A DNA stretch of 64,000 bases from Chlorobiota bacterium (GTDB lineage Bacteria; Bacteroidota; Ignavibacteria; OLB7). The position numbers were made by a program, and so were the translations under genes. Below the pieces are notes generated by a model. The model searched no databases. It saw nothing but the letters and a program-made list of their open reading frames with translations, and had not been told where the DNA came from. Positions 17,171-26,507 of the stretch are shown piece by piece. The number at the start of each line of letters is the position of its first letter. Within the stretch, counting starts at the first letter, position 1. The stretch lies in NCBI GenBank assembly GCA_016700335.1, contig CP065014.1, positions 2,455,001 through 2,519,000 of the forward strand, written 5' to 3'.

Positions 17171-20100
17171 ATGAAATATTTATTCATTTTAATTCTTTTT
17201 TTTAGTTCAGATGCCTATTCGCAACAAAATTTAAACATCCCTCAAATGACTTCTGGTATGCCTTCTTGGGCAAAATTAATGTATGAATCTAATATTAATT
17301 TGATCAAGTTAGATAGTGCTTACAGAGCATTTTATAAATTTAATAATTTTGTAAAGAGTAATTATACTAGGTACTATAAAAGGCTAATTATGAACAACAG
17401 AAATTTCATGAATAATGATGGAACTTTTAATAGTTATTCTAGTGATGTTATTGAAAAAATGTTTCAAAAAGAAGATCACAAACAATCTAAATCATTACTT
17501 GGAGAGTTAGTTTGGAAACCATTTATAATGGAAACTTTTTTTCTAGAAAAGAATAGAGTAGCTTGCCCTTGGCAAACCAATGTATATGCAATTGATGTGT
17601 CAAAAAGCAATCCAAATATTCTTGTCTGTGCTGCCGAAACAGGGTCAATTTATAGAACAACAGATAAAGGATTAAACTGGAATCAAATTGGAACGGATTT
17701 TTCACTATCTACAGAAGCAATTTGTATTCATCCATCTAATCCTGATATTATCTATATAGGAACAAATGGATCTCTTCGCAAAAGTTTAGATGCAGGATTA
17801 ACATGGAAGACAATTCATTCAGTTACTGATATATATTTTTATGACATTGAAATAAATTCTTCAAATCCTAATATAATTGTTACTGGTACTGATAGAGGTT
17901 TATTTAGATCTACTGATGGAGGAGAAACTTGGAAGGGAATTTCAAACTTAAGCGTTTGTGAAATTGAATCAAACCCATCAAATCCTAATGTAATATATAT
18001 TATGCAAGCTAGTAAATCTGGATATGAACCATGGAAATCAATTGATGGTGGTGCAACTTTTTCACTTAAAAATTCAGGTTGGTATAATTTAACTGATGCA
18101 GGAGTTCGTATGAGTGTAACTCCAGCAGATCCAAAACGAGTTTACGCTATTTCACTCACAAGTAAAGGTCCTCATTTAATGAGAAGTAATGATGAGGGTG
18201 ATACTTGGAAAATTATTTCAACTGGATCTTATAATTTACTTGATGACAACAAAAAACCTATCAAAAGTTATAATGGGGTAGATGATTCAGTTTATAAATC
18301 TAAAGATTTTCCAATGGATAATTGGCAGGGTTATTATGATTTATCTTTAGTTGTTTCTCATACTAATCCTGATCAAATTATAACTGGGACCGGTAGTACT
18401 TATAAATCAATAGATGGTGGGAAAACTTTTGTTGTAATGGGTGGTTACGGCGGATCATTTTCGGTACATCCTGATTTACAAGAAGCAATTTCTATTGGCA
18501 AAGATACATGGATAGCTACTGATGGAGGGATTACTTATTCAAGTGATTTTTTTACTGATACGAAAAATTCAGAAGCAAGAATGAAAGGTGTCAATGGAAG
18601 TGATTTTTGGGGATTTGATGCCGGTTGGAATGAAGATATTTTTGTTGGTGGTAGATATCATAATGGAAATACTGTTTGGCATGAAAATTATTTGAACAAA
18701 TTTATTAGAATGGGTGGTGCTGAATCTGCTACTGGTTATGTTAATCCAATTAGAAACCGAGATGTTTACTTTTCGGATATTGGAGGATATACAATGCCAG
18801 AAAAATATGATACTTCATGGCAATGGATTAGAATTCCTTGTGCTAAATGGCCAAATGAAACTTACTACCCAATGGAGCATAGCGACATGGTTTGGTCACC
18901 AATTTGTTATTCAACCGTTTACTTAGGGAATAAAAATGTATTATGGAAAAGTACAAACAATGGTGTTAGTTTTGATTCAGTTTTTGCTACTCCTCATAAA
19001 GAAAATAATGATGTTGTTGAAGCAATAGAAATTTCTAGAAATGACCCTAATGTTATTTACATTACTGAAAAATCAAATTCTGTAAATGATGGTTTCTTAT
19101 GGAAATCAATAAATAGTGGAAAATCATTTACACTTCTACCACAACCTATAGGTACCTCGAATGGTGAAAGAAGACTTTGTGCAATTGCATTAAGTGGAAA
19201 TAGTGAAAATGAAATTTGGCGTGCTTTCAGATCTGGTAGTTCATCAAACAAAGTTTTTCATTCAATTGATGGAGGAAAATCTTGGACTAATATTACAACT
19301 GCTACTATTCGTAATTTTACTATTTCTGATATTACTCATCAAATTGGAACTGATGGTGGAGTTTACATCTCTTGTGATGGAGGTAGAATTTTTTATAAAA
19401 ATAATATTATGAAAGATTGGGTAGATTTTGGTAGTGGTTTAGGTGTTTCCCATTTCACTCGAGGCTTAAAGATTTTCTACAGAGATGGTAAGATTAGAAG
19501 TGGCTCAAATACTGGTGTTTGGGAAAGACCTTTATATGAAGAGTCAGAGGTTCTTGCTCAACCTACTGCCGATAAATTAACAACTGACTGCCCAAGAGAT
19601 ACGTTTTATTTTGACAATTATTCTGTTTTGAAATTAGATTCACTTACAAGTTGGAAATGGGAATTTAAAGGTGCTCAATTTGTTAGTAATTATAATATTC
19701 GTAACCCTAAAGTTATTTTTGGCAAGCCAGGCAAATACTCTGTAAAGCTTACTGTAACTAATTCGAAAGGATCAAATTCTAAACTTGTTGATAATATAAT
19801 AGAGGTTTTGCCAAGTCAATGTGAAATTGATTCTTTTGCTGGAAAAGCACTGGATTTATCAAATAAAAATGATTATGGTAAACTTGAAGCAATTCCTGAT
19901 TTAAAAAATGCAAAAGGCTTTAGCTGTTCTGCTTGGATAAAATTAAATTCCCCTCAAGATTGCTTTACGCAAATTCTATCAAATTGGAGCAGTAATGTAA
20001 GTATGGGTTTTGGATTTGCTTTCCAAGGATACCGTACAACAACTAACTTAACTTTCTCGTGGAAAGGGGTTGCTTACCAATTAACCTCAGCCTTTAATCT

Positions 20101-21178
20101 TGATACTTCAAAATGGATACATGTTGCCATGGTTGTTTATCCAGACTCAGTCAGGCTTTACCGTGATGGTGATAGCTGGACTTATAAAGGTAATTTTAAA
20201 GACTTTGATTTATCATCTACTCCATGGGAATTAGGTCAGGGTGTTCCAGGTCAATGTGGAAATTTTCAAGGTCAGTTAGATGAGTTAAAAATATATAATC
20301 GCTCCATATCTCAAAATGAAGTTAGAGCCAATATGCACTTAATACATCCAGAAAGTGAGCCAGGACTTGTTGCATATTATCAATTCAACGAATCCCCTGC
20401 AAACATTTATTATAATAGAGTTGGATCATTACATGGAACTAACGGAGGAGCATTAAGGATTATTTCTACTGCTCCAGTTGCTACAGGAAAAAGTTATAAA
20501 GCTTCAAACATATCTCAAGGAAAAAATATTTTCGATAGTACAGGAATTAATTTGTATTCAAACCAACCATCACAAACTGGTAGTGAAATTATTGCTTATC
20601 GTCTTTTTTCTCAACCTGATTCATTACCAAAAAATATTAAAAGTCATTCAAATAATTATTGGATAATTAAATCTTGGGGTAATAAATCATCAATTCCTTA
20701 CAGCTCGATTGAGTTTAAAGATTTAGGTGAAATTATTAATGATGATGTACTTAACCCTAACACTTTTAAACTTTATAAAAGAGATGTTGCAAATGAACAT
20801 TTAAGTACTTGGAAGTTAATTTCAAGTGGCGTTAATGCTGATTCTTTACTAAGATCAGTTAAATTTTCTGGAGATTCAAATATTGTAGGTCAATATATAA
20901 TTGAAACTTTAGGAAATTCTGTGTTAAGTATTGACAATGAGAAAATCAATTCTAAATTTTTATCTGTTCTTCCAAACCCTTCATCCAACACATGTCTGGT
21001 TAAGTACTCAGGAATTGCTAAGTTTAATCAATTAAAAATTTATGATGTAACTGGTAAAATTGTATTCGAAAAATTGATAACAAATTCTGATGAATTGGTA
21101 ATTGATATTGAATTTTTAACTAAAGGAGTTTATTATCTTGATGCAGCTAATGAAAGAATCATGATTGTTAAAAATTAG
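17171..21178 (+). CDS. Giant secreted protein: sortilin/BNR propeller, PKD, LamG and T9SS sorting domain
   Basis: 1335 residues. The signal peptide ends near AYSQQ. Residues about 110-780 carry repeated sortilin/BNR-type strands (RTTDKGLNW, RSTDGGETW, KSIDGGKTF, HSIDGGKSW). A PKD domain (about 800-885, YSVKLTVTNSKGSN) and a LamG/concanavalin-like domain (about 890-1055, LYRDGDSW, DELKIYNRSI) follow. The last 70 residues form a T9SS sorting domain (PNPSSNT, LKIYDVTGKIV, LTKGVYYLDA). Expected to be exported through the outer membrane and surface-attached. No catalytic motif is evident; adhesion or glycan binding is an inference from the domains. Confidence 0.9.
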   Translation: MKYLFILILFFSSDAYSQQNLNIPQMTSGMPSWAKLMYESNINLIKLDSAYRAFYKFNNFVKSNYTRYYKRLIMNNRNFMNNDGTFNSYSSDVIEKMFQKEDHKQSKSLLGELVWKPFIMETFFLEKNRVACPWQTNVYAIDVSKSNPNILVCAAETGSIYRTTDKGLNWNQIGTDFSLSTEAICIHPSNPDIIYIGTNGSLRKSLDAGLTWKTIHSVTDIYFYDIEINSSNPNIIVTGTDRGLFRSTDGGETWKGISNLSVCEIESNPSNPNVIYIMQASKSGYEPWKSIDGGATFSLKNSGWYNLTDAGVRMSVTPADPKRVYAISLTSKGPHLMRSNDEGDTWKIISTGSYNLLDDNKKPIKSYNGVDDSVYKSKDFPMDNWQGYYDLSLVVSHTNPDQIITGTGSTYKSIDGGKTFVVMGGYGGSFSVHPDLQEAISIGKDTWIATDGGITYSSDFFTDTKNSEARMKGVNGSDFWGFDAGWNEDIFVGGRYHNGNTVWHENYLNKFIRMGGAESATGYVNPIRNRDVYFSDIGGYTMPEKYDTSWQWIRIPCAKWPNETYYPMEHSDMVWSPICYSTVYLGNKNVLWKSTNNGVSFDSVFATPHKENNDVVEAIEISRNDPNVIYITEKSNSVNDGFLWKSINSGKSFTLLPQPIGTSNGERRLCAIALSGNSENEIWRAFRSGSSSNKVFHSIDGGKSWTNITTATIRNFTISDITHQIGTDGGVYISCDGGRIFYKNNIMKDWVDFGSGLGVSHFTRGLKIFYRDGKIRSGSNTGVWERPLYEESEVLAQPTADKLTTDCPRDTFYFDNYSVLKLDSLTSWKWEFKGAQFVSNYNIRNPKVIFGKPGKYSVKLTVTNSKGSNSKLVDNIIEVLPSQCEIDSFAGKALDLSNKNDYGKLEAIPDLKNAKGFSCSAWIKLNSPQDCFTQILSNWSSNVSMGFGFAFQGYRTTTNLTFSWKGVAYQLTSAFNLDTSKWIHVAMVVYPDSVRLYRDGDSWTYKGNFKDFDLSSTPWELGQGVPGQCGNFQGQLDELKIYNRSISQNEVRANMHLIHPESEPGLVAYYQFNESPANIYYNRVGSLHGTNGGALRIISTAPVATGKSYKASNISQGKNIFDSTGINLYSNQPSQTGSEIIAYRLFSQPDSLPKNIKSHSNNYWIIKSWGNKSSIPYSSIEFKDLGEIINDDVLNPNTFKLYKRDVANEHLSTWKLISSGVNADSLLRSVKFSGDSNIVGQYIIETLGNSVLSIDNEKINSKFLSVLPNPSSNTCLVKYSGIAKFNQLKIYDVTGKIVFEKLITNSDELVIDIEFLTKGVYYLDAANERIMIVKN

Positions 21179-21350
21179 AATTAATATCATTAATTAAAAC
21201 AGTTATATAACTCATATATCTTACATTCTAGAATGGTTTTATCTAAATGTAATTATATTAACTGAAATATTATATCAAGGTTATTAAAATAAAATTTAAC
21301 TATTTTAATCTCGCCATCGGGGTTTTGGTAGATAATGATTCCGTTGTTGT

Positions 21351-21884
21351 TCATTTATCATAAAATTTATCCAGCGTCCATTTTGCAGGATTGTTGATTA
21401 TGTATTCCGAAATCGTTTGATATGATTGTTCATTTCGGATAATGATTTCGTAATAATTGCGCTGCCATAATTTACCATTGAACGGTATCCAACCCAAATT
21501 TTTAACACCACGAATATATTCGTTGGTTGTCATCGTTTTAAACCATTGCACAACCCGATGTAGGGGCGAACCTACGTTTTCCACGATGCAATGAAAATGG
21601 TTGGGCATTACAATCATTTCGTGATATTTTATATCTGGAAATTTATTTTCCAATTCGTAATACCATTTTTCTATCAATTTCCCTGCGTCGCTTAATATCA
21701 TTCTTTGTTCGTTATTTGGGCAGACACGTAGGTCTGCCCCTATGGTAATTTCACAAAACAAACACGCCCTATTCTGGCAACATATTGTAATAAAATTCAA
21801 TCCCGCCTGCGAATATTCGTATTCCTTTAATCGGATAGACCTGCGGTGGTGGATATTTGGATTGAATTTTGGTTTGTCGTTCAT
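21351..21884 (-). CDS. REP-associated tyrosine transposase (Y1_Tnp, IS200-like)
   Basis: 177 residues. Y1-type HUH transposase: MPNHFHCIVE supplies the HxH metal site, and the catalytic Tyr is probably in WQRNYYEIIIRNE. The start IHHRRSIRLKEYEYSQAGLNFIT is typical of RAYT proteins. These single-copy enzymes act on REP-type palindromes. The segment ADLRVCP (about residues 50-56) is encoded by an 8-bp-stem palindrome and looks like a repeat inserted in frame into the gene. The codon use and composition differ from neighbouring genes. The frame is intact, so the enzyme may be functional. Confidence 0.9.
   Translation of the reverse strand: MNDKPKFNPNIHHRRSIRLKEYEYSQAGLNFITICCQNRACLFCEITIGADLRVCPNNEQRMILSDAGKLIEKWYYELENKFPDIKYHEMIVMPNHFHCIVENVGSPLHRVVQWFKTMTTNEYIRGVKNLGWIPFNGKLWQRNYYEIIIRNEQSYQTISEYIINNPAKWTLDKFYDK
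21560..21575. repeat. Short palindrome inside the RAYT gene
   Basis: GTAGG (21560-21564) and CCTAC (21571-21575) pair around GGCGAA. It resembles the GC-rich palindromic inserts often found in these genes. Confidence 0.45.
21718..21739. repeat. 8-bp-stem palindrome encoding ADLRVCP inside the RAYT gene
   Basis: GGGCAGAC (21718-21725) pairs perfectly with GTCTGCCC (21732-21739) across a 6-nt loop. On the minus strand it encodes the GADLRVCP peptide in frame. Confidence 0.7.
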
Positions 21885-22200
21885 TTTATTTTTTTATTCT
21901 AGGGTTGAACCGTATTGGCGAACAGATGGGGCGGCTCGTCCTAAATGAAGTTTACAATTAGTTTATTACTCATGATATAAGATTACTATATATTTTTAAT
22001 CCTGAATAGGGTTTACAATAATAGAAGTTTTTTTATAATATTTTTTTATAATAGTTCCTCCATAAATTTTATGTTTTGATTATTGTTCTTGAATCATGAA
22101 TATTGTATTGATAATATGGCCTAACAAATGGGTATAAAATAATGGCGTTTTTTCTGAATATCTTTTTCTGTTAATAAACCTAAATCAAGAGGAAATTAAA
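21885..22200. other. Intergenic region between the RAYT gene and the cysteine desulfurase gene
   Basis: 316 bp. The first 40 bp are GC-rich and belong to the RAYT island; the remainder is AT-rich with no recognisable gene, promoter box or terminator. Confidence 0.5.
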
Positions 22201-23376
22201 TCAATAATTTCTTTGAATTTTTAATACTTTCTTTAATGCTTCAACACAAATATTTACATCTTCAATTGAAGTAAATCTACTCATTGAAAACCTTACAGCA
22301 CATTTAGCTTGATTTTCAGGAAACCCCATTGCTAATAGAACATGACTTGGTTGCATGCTTCCTGAGGTACAAGCTGAACCATTTGAAACTGCAACTCCTT
22401 CCAAGTCCATACCAACAATTAATCCTTCACCATCAAGTTTATCTGAGTCAAAAAAAGTTACATTTATTATATTCATTAATGAGTTTTCCTCGTCACTAAC
22501 AAATTTAATATTATCAATTGAACTTAACCCTTTTTTCAGAATCCCATTCAATTTTTTAAAATGAATTAATGATGAATCAATATTGGAATTAGCTAACTCA
22601 AATGCCTTATCAAAACCAACTATAAGTTCGGTGGACTCAGTTCCACCTCTTCTTTGTCTTTCTTGAGAACCTCCATGTATAATAGGTTCGAGTTCTAATT
22701 CCTTGCTTAAGTAAATTCCACCAATCCCTTTAGGACCATGAATTTTATGAGATGAAAATGATATTACATCCGCACCAAATTCTTTTACATCAATGTTTAA
22801 TTTACCAAAAGTTTGAACTGCATCAGTATGTAAATATGCTCTATGAGCGTGAACAATCTTAGATAAATTTTGGATATTATTTATATTTCCAGTTTCATTG
22901 TTGGCATGCATTATACTTACAATTGGGGCAATTTCTTTGTTGCATCCTTTAAGAGCTTCATCCAATACATCTTCTTGAACCAAGCCAAACTTATCTACTT
23001 CAATGAAAATAACTTTTGCTCCGAATTTTTTTAAAAATTCTAATGTATGTAATACTGCATGATGTTCAGTTTTAGTTGTTATAATTTCAGGGATTTTATT
23101 TTCGTTGAAATATTTTTTAAATAAATACCCCTTTAATGCAAAATTGTTAGATTCAGTTCCACCAGAAGTAAAAATAAATTCTTTAGGTTCACAATTTATT
23201 CCTTTTGCAAATTTTTCCCTTGATTCTTCAATTATAGATTTAGCATATTGACCTAATCTATGCACAGAGCTTGGATTACCGAAAGATATTTTTCGGAAAT
23301 CATTCATAGCTGATGAAACTTCTTCTGTTAAAAAAGTAGTTGAACTGTTATCTAAATATGTTGTGATTTGATTCAA
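22201..23376 (-). CDS. Cysteine desulfurase (NifS/IscS family)
   Basis: 391 residues. PLP enzyme that releases sulfur from cysteine for Fe-S clusters and thio-modified tRNA. It contains TYLDNSSTTFL, TSGGTESNNFALKG, HADAVQTFGK-like HTDAVQTFGK, the PLP-lysine block SFSSHKIHGPKGIGG, and the mobile catalytic Cys in GSACTSGSMQPSHVL. This extended loop places it in the IscS/NifS group rather than SufS. The ATG immediately follows the purN stop, giving a tight operon with purN and a small membrane protein gene. No iscU is adjacent; a Nfu scaffold is at 2793. Confidence 0.94.
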   Translation of the reverse strand: MNQITTYLDNSSTTFLTEEVSSAMNDFRKISFGNPSSVHRLGQYAKSIIEESREKFAKGINCEPKEFIFTSGGTESNNFALKGYLFKKYFNENKIPEIITTKTEHHAVLHTLEFLKKFGAKVIFIEVDKFGLVQEDVLDEALKGCNKEIAPIVSIMHANNETGNINNIQNLSKIVHAHRAYLHTDAVQTFGKLNIDVKEFGADVISFSSHKIHGPKGIGGIYLSKELELEPIIHGGSQERQRRGGTESTELIVGFDKAFELANSNIDSSLIHFKKLNGILKKGLSSIDNIKFVSDEENSLMNIINVTFFDSDKLDGEGLIVGMDLEGVAVSNGSACTSGSMQPSHVLLAMGFPENQAKCAVRFSMSRFTSIEDVNICVEALKKVLKIQRNY

Positions 23377-24012
23377 TTATTTGGTTGGAAAATTTAATAT
23401 TTCTTCACACAACTTTTCAATGACCTTTGGATATATTTGATGCTCTAAAATTAGAATTTTTTGGTTTAGCGATTCTGGTGTTTCGTTCTCTTCTATATTA
23501 ATATTACTTTGTGAAATTATTTCTCCTTCATCATAATTTTCTGAAACATAATGAATAGTAACTCCTGAGATCTTTTCTTTTGCATTAATTACAGCAATAT
23601 GAATATTTATTCCATACATACCTTCACCACCAAATTTTGGTAATAAAGCAGGGTGAATATTAATAATTCTATTTTTAAATTTTTTGATTACTTCAATAGG
23701 GATTTTTTTAAGATAACCAGCTAGCACAATAAAATCTATTTTATAGGATAACAATTCAAACATCATTTTTTCTGAATATCCATTTAAATCTGTGAATTGT
23801 GTTTGTGAAATACATAAACTTGGGATGTTGTTTTCACTAGCATAATTTAGTGCATCACATTTAGTTTTGTTAGTAACTAATAAAGATATTTTTCCAAAAG
23901 GTTTTTCTTTTGATTGGATATAATTATCAATTGCAATTAAGTTACTACCTCTTCCGGAAGCAAAAACAGCTATATTTAAATATCTATATTGTTCATTAAT
24001 ATATAAATTCAT
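23377..24012 (-). CDS. purN: Phosphoribosylglycinamide formyltransferase
   Basis: 211 residues. Transfers formyl from 10-formyl-THF to GAR in purine synthesis, the step after PurD. It contains IAVFASGRGSNLIAI, the DFIVLAGYLKKIP strand, the catalytic Asn-His pair in NIHPALLPKFGGEGMYG, and ISGVTIHYV...DEGEIISQ. Its ATG overlaps the stop of the upstream small membrane protein gene by 4 bp, and its stop abuts the desulfurase start, so the three are translationally linked. Confidence 0.95.
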   Translation of the reverse strand: MNLYINEQYRYLNIAVFASGRGSNLIAIDNYIQSKEKPFGKISLLVTNKTKCDALNYASENNIPSLCISQTQFTDLNGYSEKMMFELLSYKIDFIVLAGYLKKIPIEVIKKFKNRIINIHPALLPKFGGEGMYGINIHIAVINAKEKISGVTIHYVSENYDEGEIISQSNINIEENETPESLNQKILILEHQIYPKVIEKLCEEILNFPTK

Positions 24013-24218
24013 TTAGTATTAAAAAATTCATCTTTTCGAGTGATTGTAAATATTAACATACCTAATCCAGTTACCAAAACATCTACTCCTGAAAGTTTAC
24101 CAATAGTAGAAGTTACATTACTTTCTGCAATGTAAAAACGATATATTTGTATAAAACCTAATAATGTTATTATACAAGAAATTATTAACATTCCCTTTCT
24201 TGAAAAAATATATTTCAT
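24009..24218 (-). CDS. Small two-helix membrane protein
   Basis: 69 residues with hydrophobic segments at about 10-28 and 44-58 and Lys/Arg ends. The stop overlaps the purN start by 4 bp (ATGA-type), which makes translation credible. I do not recognise a family and see no functional motif. Confidence 0.7.
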   Translation of the reverse strand: MKYIFSRKGMLIISCIITLLGFIQIYRFYIAESNVTSTIGKLSGVDVLVTGLGMLIFTITRKDEFFNTK

Positions 24219-24354
24219 GGTATTAAATAAAATATTGAGAACTTTTTTTTTAAAATTAATCTAAAAGTAAAATTAGATATTGAGTATTAATAATACTTTT
24301 TTATAGTTTTAAAAACAACCTATGATAATTGATAAAGTTAAATAATTGAAATTA

Positions 24355-25599
24355 TTATTTACTATTTAATAATTCCACAATCCTAGTTTGAGCATCATCT
24401 AAAGCCTGTTTGGATTCTTTCTGGGCAAGTAAACATTCAGATACTTCATCTTCAATTATCTCTTCAATATCCAACCATTTAGGATGTACCGGAGTCATCT
24501 TTGAATTTTTTAACTGTTCAGTAAACACTGCCCTTGTTCCAGTAGTTAGAAATGGATCACTAACAGACAGTTCAGCCGGAGTCATACCGCCTGGGAGAGC
24601 TTTACCAAATGCCAATGCATTTTTCCCACTAGTAAGAAAATCAATTAATTTTTTTGCTTTAACTTGTTCATTCGATTTTGCATTTATTGCCAAGTATTCA
24701 CCTCCAGCAAAAGAAACACCTGGAGAACCTTCCTTTAATGAAGGTAAAACTGATACTCCAAATTGTAATTTTGGATTATCTTTTTTTATCTTTTCAACTA
24801 GCCAAGAACCAGAAATCCAGTAAGCAATTTTACCTTGTAAGAAAGTTTGATCAAGACTTTTTTGAGTTTCTATCAATCCAGCTCTGGATAATTCGATATA
24901 CTTTTGAAGAGCTCCAATATTCGCTTCAGAATTAACAACTGGTACTCCATTTTCAGAAAAGATATTCCCTCCGTTTGACCAAAAAAATGGGACAATTTTT
25001 TTATACAATCTATGCTTATCTGGTCCATTAGAACCAAAACCATAAGCATCAGGATTTTTTGATTTAACAATTTCAGAATTTTTTAAAACATTATCCCAAG
25101 AAGTTACAGCTACTGAAGTATCAATCCCCGAATTAAATAACAGCTCTTTATTAAAGAACAAAACTCTTGTATCAACAACCCATGGCAATGCAAAACATTT
25201 ATTACTCCAAATTCCTGGAGCTGAAATTTCAGGTGAAAATCTTTTAGCTGAATCAATTTGTTCTGATAGTACGCCACTTGATGAAAACTGAGCTACCCAG
25301 TCACTACCTAATTCTAAAACATCAGGAGCAGTATTTGAATTGAAAGCAGCTAATAATTTTGTTTTCCCATCGTTCCAACTTAATTCAGAAACTTCAACTT
25401 TAATTCCAGATTCCTTTTCAAATTGATTTAATTGAATCATTAAAGCATCTTTTTGAGATGGTTCACTAAAAAAATGCCAAAATTTAATTGTACCACCATC
25501 TCCGTTTGAATTTGGTTTTTCTTTTGTACAATTAGCAAACAATATTGAAACAATAAAACAGGATAATAACGTTATAAATCTTCTGGAATTCTTATTCAT
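24355..25599 (-). CDS. Extracellular solute-binding lipoprotein (sugar ABC type)
   Basis: 414 residues. A lipoprotein signal peptide with lipobox LFANC is followed by a bacterial extracellular solute-binding family 1 domain (GTIKFWHFFSEPSQKD, the FEKESGIKVEV region, NTAPDVLELGSDWVAQF, FAGGEYLAINAKSNEQ). Such proteins deliver oligosaccharides to MalFG-type permeases. No permease or ATPase gene lies beside it, so the transporter is encoded elsewhere or the protein has another role. The substrate cannot be inferred. Confidence 0.88.
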   Translation of the reverse strand: MNKNSRRFITLLSCFIVSILFANCTKEKPNSNGDGGTIKFWHFFSEPSQKDALMIQLNQFEKESGIKVEVSELSWNDGKTKLLAAFNSNTAPDVLELGSDWVAQFSSSGVLSEQIDSAKRFSPEISAPGIWSNKCFALPWVVDTRVLFFNKELLFNSGIDTSVAVTSWDNVLKNSEIVKSKNPDAYGFGSNGPDKHRLYKKIVPFFWSNGGNIFSENGVPVVNSEANIGALQKYIELSRAGLIETQKSLDQTFLQGKIAYWISGSWLVEKIKKDNPKLQFGVSVLPSLKEGSPGVSFAGGEYLAINAKSNEQVKAKKLIDFLTSGKNALAFGKALPGGMTPAELSVSDPFLTTGTRAVFTEQLKNSKMTPVHPKWLDIEEIIEDEVSECLLAQKESKQALDDAQTRIVELLNSK

Positions 25600-25739
25600 T
25601 TTTAGAATATATTTAATATAAATTTAGTCTTTTTGAAAAAATATCTGGTTAAAACAATTACAAGTTAATAATTTTTTGCAATATTTTTTATAAACAAGTA
25701 ATATTTAATTCTAGGAATTTACAACTAAAATTATCTGAA

Positions 25740-26270
25740 TTAATTTTTACTTGTAAAATAAGAGACTAAAGCAAGAACTGCAAGAATAGTAGTAGCAATA
25801 CTTCCAGCTATTTGCAATGTTTTCTCCAATAAATTGATTGCATCTCCTTGAACAATAATTGTGTCTGCATAGTAAAGCAAAGGGTTAAGCTTTGGATTAC
25901 CTGTTTTTTTATATTCATCAATATTGTATATAACTACAGGTTCTTTAATAGTACTATCTGTGGTAATATCATGTAATATCCTAATATCCTCAAGTCTAGC
26001 CCTTTCAGTGGGTCCACCAGCATAAGAAATAAGTTGAATAAGTGAAGTAGAGCTTGGAACTCTATACTTACCTGGTCTGTTAACAAAACCCCATATATTA
26101 ACATCTATTGTATAACCTCCAGCACCATAATCATAGAAAGCACCACTACCAGTATTTCCTGAAGGAGGTGATCCATTGCTTGTTATTGAAGGTTTACTAT
26201 TATTATCTTGAGCAAAAGTTAATAATAAAGTAGACACCAGAAAAAATATTGATAAGTATATTCTTTTCAT
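25740..26270 (-). CDS. Small SLBB-domain protein with C-terminal membrane helix
   Basis: 176 residues: a signal peptide (cleavage near LTFAQ), a Gly/Ser-rich linker, one SLBB domain (VNIWGFVNRPGKYRVPSSTS, LIQLISYAGGPTERA) and a C-terminal hydrophobic helix (IATTILAVLALVSYF). The SLBB core resembles the repeats of the exporter at 10565, and the two share a C-terminal hydrophobic tail. A role in polysaccharide export is inferred. Genes for other export components are not nearby. Confidence 0.82.
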   Translation of the reverse strand: MKRIYLSIFFLVSTLLLTFAQDNNSKPSITSNGSPPSGNTGSGAFYDYGAGGYTIDVNIWGFVNRPGKYRVPSSTSLIQLISYAGGPTERARLEDIRILHDITTDSTIKEPVVIYNIDEYKKTGNPKLNPLLYYADTIIVQGDAINLLEKTLQIAGSIATTILAVLALVSYFTSKN

Positions 26271-26463
26271 TTAAAAAACTTAGAAATTATTTGATGGATT
26301 AAAAAAGGAAATATGCAAAACAATATAAAATATTCAGTTGCAAAAATAATGTTTTCTAACTATCATTTTTTAGAAATGTCTAAAATGAGAAATTTCTAAT
26401 CGTAATTTTTTAACTTTTTAGTACTTCATTTTTGTTGTAAAGTAATTTTAACTACTAGTTGAT

Positions 26464-26471
26464 TATCTTTG
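26464..26471 (+). promoter_or_regulatory. TAnnTTTG promoter box upstream of pyrD
   Basis: TATCTTTG followed by GTAAACAATT, 37 bp before the pyrD ATG. A TTTG sits at 26431-26434, but the gap is longer than the usual spacing. The same TTTG-aaACAATT context recurs upstream of dxs. Confidence 0.5.
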
Positions 26472-26507
26472 TAAACAATTAAGTTTGAATAAATTTTATT
26501 TAAAATT

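Larger units (their letters stand above)
21312..21920. mobile_element. RAYT transposase island with flanking inverted repeats
   Basis: This stretch is visibly more GC-rich than its surroundings. CGCCATCGGGGTT at 21312-21324 and AACCGTATTGGCG at 21908-21920 form an imperfect inverted repeat (9 of 13 positions) flanking a REP-associated tyrosine transposase gene. Two hairpins lie inside the coding region (21560-21575, 21718-21739). The boundaries are an inference from composition and the repeat. Confidence 0.55.
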
